Source: Agreia bicolorata
Lineage (GTDB): Bacteria; Actinomycetota; Actinomycetes; Actinomycetales; Microbacteriaceae
Length of the DNA: 64,000 nt
NCBI RefSeq assembly: GCF_000938265.1
Contig: NZ_JYFC01000004.1
Span: 62,001-126,000 of the forward strand
Reading direction: 5' to 3'
Shown here: piece by piece, positions 62,294-64,000 of the stretch
Layout of the letters: each line of letters begins with the position of its first letter
How positions within the stretch are numbered: the stretch's first letter is position 1
Translations under genes and position numbers: made by a program
The notes under the pieces: generated by a model
Seen by the model: the letters and a program-made list of their open reading frames with translations, nothing else
Told to the model about the DNA's origin: nothing
The model's database searches: none

Positions 62294-63100
62294 GTGCCCA
62301 CACATCACACTCCGTACGAAGACCTGCTGCGCCACACCCTCGAGACGGGGGCCATCAAGTCCGATCGCACGGGCACCGGTACGACGAGCGTGTTCGGCGC
62401 CCAGCTCCGCTTCGACCTGAGCGAGGGCTTTCCGCTGATCACCACCAAGCGGGTGCACTTCAAGTCCATCGCCTACGAGCTGCTGTGGTTCCTGCGCGGC
62501 GAGAGCAATGTGGGCTGGCTGCGCGAGAACGGCGTCACTATCTGGGACGAGTGGGCAGACGCCGACGGTGAGCTCGGTCCCGTCTACGGTGTTCAGTGGC
62601 GTTCGTGGCCCACCCCGTCGGGCGGCCATATCGACCAGATCGCACAGGTCATCGAGACGCTGAAGACCGACCCAGACTCGCGGCGCATCATCGTGTCGGC
62701 ATGGAACGTCGCCGAGATCCCCGAGATGGCCCTGGCCCCGTGCCACGCTCTCTTCCAGTTCTACGTAGCCGACGGCAAGCTGTCATGCCAGCTCTACCAG
62801 CGCAGCGCCGACCTCTTCCTGGGTGTTCCGTTCAACATCGCGAGCTACGCGCTGCTGACCCACATGGTCGCTCAGCAGACAGGCCTCGAGGTGGGCGACT
62901 TCATCTGGACGGGTGGCGACTGCCACATCTACGACAACCATCGAGAGCAGGTCACCGAGCAGCTCACCCGCGAGCCCTATGCGCTGCCCACGCTGCGCGT
63001 CACGCGCACTCCCGACAGCATCTTCGACTACAGCTACGACGATTTCGAGATCGTCGACTACGTGCACCACCCCGCGATCAAGGCTCCTGTCGCCGTATGA
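62294..63100 (+). CDS. thyA: Thymidylate synthase
   Basis: 268 aa. All core motifs: [35 protein letters not shown], the active-site cysteine in [34 protein letters not shown] and GDCHIYDNH. Converts dUMP to dTMP with methylenetetrahydrofolate. GTG 62294 has no Shine-Dalgarno; TAAGCT at 62282-62287 is positioned for a leaderless transcript. Its TGA overlaps the folA ATG, so dihydrofolate is recycled by the next gene product. Confidence 0.97.
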   Translation: MPTHHTPYEDLLRHTLETGAIKSDRTGTGTTSVFGAQLRFDLSEGFPLITTKRVHFKSIAYELLWFLRGESNVGWLRENGVTIWDEWADADGELGPVYGVQWRSWPTPSGGHIDQIAQVIETLKTDPDSRRIIVSAWNVAEIPEMALAPCHALFQFYVADGKLSCQLYQRSADLFLGVPFNIASYALLTHMVAQQTGLEVGDFIWTGGDCHIYDNHREQVTEQLTREPYALPTLRVTRTPDSIFDYSYDDFEIVDYVHHPAIKAPVAV

Positions 63101-63600
63101 GCATCGCGCTCATCTGGGCCGAGGCGCGCGGGGGAGTCATCGGCGACGGTGGCACGATCCCCTGGCACGTTCCCGAAGACCTCGCGCACTTCAAGGAGCT
63201 GACTCTGGGTGGCACGGTCGTCATGGGGCGCCGCACCTGGCAGTCCCTCCCCGAGAGGTTCCGGCCTCTGGTCGGCCGTCGCAACGTCGTCGTGACCCGC
63301 GATCGCGACTTCGCCGCCGCGGGTGCCGAAGTCGGGCATTCGCTCGACGAGGTTCTGGATGCGTCGGTTCGCGACGAGTCGTCGGCTCCCGTCTGGGTGA
63401 TCGGCGGCGGCGACATCTATGCGCAGTCGCTGGCGCGCGCATCCCGGCTCGAGATCACCGAGGTCGATCTCGACATCGCGGGCGATACGAGGGCGCCTAG
63501 GATCGACCCGGCCCTGTGGGCCGTTGCTCACGAGACCGACTGGCTCGAGTCACGCACGGGCATCCGCTACCGCTTCGTGAGCCACTCGCGGCGCCGTTAG
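63097..63600 (+). CDS. folA: Dihydrofolate reductase
   Basis: 167 aa. [20 protein letters not shown] with the Trp/Pro of [36 protein letters not shown], and [20 protein letters not shown] are the standard DHFR motifs. Regenerates tetrahydrofolate consumed by ThyA using NADPH. Coupled to thyA by an ATGA overlap. Confidence 0.96.
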   Translation: MSIALIWAEARGGVIGDGGTIPWHVPEDLAHFKELTLGGTVVMGRRTWQSLPERFRPLVGRRNVVVTRDRDFAAAGAEVGHSLDEVLDASVRDESSAPVWVIGGGDIYAQSLARASRLEITEVDLDIAGDTRAPRIDPALWAVAHETDWLESRTGIRYRFVSHSRRR

Positions 63601-63627
63601 CACCCACCGCGCCCCTCGCGCGACTAC

Positions 63628-64000
63628 TCAATCAGCGCGATTGGGCGAGCTGCGATGCCAGTCGTCCTCGAGCATTCGGGGCCTTGCGACCACTCTGCCC
63701 GCGAGGCCCACGACCGCGAGGGTGAGCAGCAGAAAGGCGAGGGGCGCGGTCCAGCCGCCGGAGAGCTCGTGCAGCACGCCGACCACCAGCGGGCCGAGCG
63801 CGCCGAGGGCATATCCGATGCCCTGGGTGAACCCGCTGAGCGCGACGGTTCCCTCGGGCGTGCGACTCCGGAGTCCGACCAGAACGAGTACGAGCGGAAA
63901 CGTCAGTGGGCCGGCGCCGACGAGAGCTACCCAGAGCCAAGGAAGCGCCGCCGGGGCGAGCAGCAGCCCGGCATAGCCGGCCGCGAAGCAGACGAATCCG
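63628..64000 (-). CDS. CynX/NimT-like MFS transporter, C-terminal part (cut by window edge)
   Basis: About 124 codons are inside the window; the start lies beyond 64000. Read on the minus strand it gives GFVCFAAGYAGLLLAPAALP, WLWVALVGAGPLTFPLVLVL, GTVALSGFTQGIGYALGALG PL-V and TAPLAFLLLTLAVVGLAGRV, i.e. the last membrane spans of a CynX-type (cyanate/nitroimidazole-like) transporter, ending ...SSPNRAD and TGA (63628-63630). Specificity unknown. Convergent with folA. Confidence 0.75.
   Translation of the reverse strand, partial: GFVCFAAGYAGLLLAPAALPWLWVALVGAGPLTFPLVLVLVGLRSRTPEGTVALSGFTQGIGYALGALGPLVVGVLHELSGGWTAPLAFLLLTLAVVGLAGRVVARPRMLEDDWHRSSPNRAD

Noticed and set aside
1-64000. tRNA, rRNA, prophage or insertion sequences
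   Set aside because: No tRNA T-loop/acceptor patterns, rRNA stretches, integrase, transposase or phage structural genes were found by reading both strands.

Overview
The window reads as chromosome of a high-GC actinobacterium, most likely a member of the Microbacteriaceae. Pointers are the strong G/C bias at third codon positions, many GTG starts, chains of ATGA/GTGA start-stop overlaps, DUF222/HNH (13E12-type) genes, and three copies of a hairpin repeat built on CTTCGACA(G/A)GCTCAGGGAAC. I see no rRNA, tRNA, CRISPR array, phage module or insertion sequence. The assignment to family is inference. || Layout. 154-4825: an organosulfur/amino-acid uptake operon (SsuD-like flavin monooxygenase, a GNAT acetyltransferase fused to an ABC permease, ABC ATPase, solute-binding protein). 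4841-10291: accessory genes (tandem GNAT, DUF222/HNH nuclease, MocR-like aminotransferase, quinone-oxidoreductase-like enzyme, a Nudix gene with an in-frame amber codon). 10472-16740: leftward genes for a sarcosine-oxidase-like flavoenzyme, three LLM flavin monooxygenases and a DUF1684 protein. 16840-19370: a PatB-type C-S lyase and an O-acetylhomoserine sulfhydrylase-like enzyme. Together these suggest scavenging of sulfur from organic compounds: import, acetylation, flavin-dependent cleavage, C-S lysis, re-fixation of sulfide. || 19384-25143: ArsR-SRPBCC regulator with a perfect palindromic operator, a MalT-like LuxR regulator next to a small membrane protein, another membrane protein and a LacI regulator. 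25461-39603: pentose catabolism, namely araBDA, xylB, xylA, a CUT2 monosaccharide ABC transporter and two ROK repressors (one broken by two extra C bases). The operator TGTGAACGGTCACA lies before araB and again between xylA and the sugar-binding protein gene, tying the two pathways to one LacI-type regulator, probably the one at 24124-25143. 39690-42915: glycerate kinase, Bcr/CflA efflux protein, PAP2 phosphatase. 42948-49160: a second LacI regulator and an arabino-oligosaccharide module (ABC transporter plus GH51 arabinofuranosidase), with operators of the TTACAACGTTGTAA type before both the regulator and the transporter. || 49170-64000: mixed genes: saccharopine-dehydrogenase-like plus enolase-superfamily racemase pair, HerA-like ATPase, TetR and aldo/keto reductase, Ser/Thr kinase with a GAF domain, small GNAT, DUF6328-like membrane protein, HEAT-repeat protein, a decayed DUF222/HNH gene, thyA-folA, and the 3' end of a CynX-like transporter cut by the window edge. 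|| The most noteworthy items are the GNAT-permease fusion whose junction is a translated REP-like hairpin, the DUF1684/LLM/LLM/flavoprotein operon, the two pentose operator families, the amber-interrupted Nudix gene, and a set of intergenic nested palindromes and tandemly duplicated elements.
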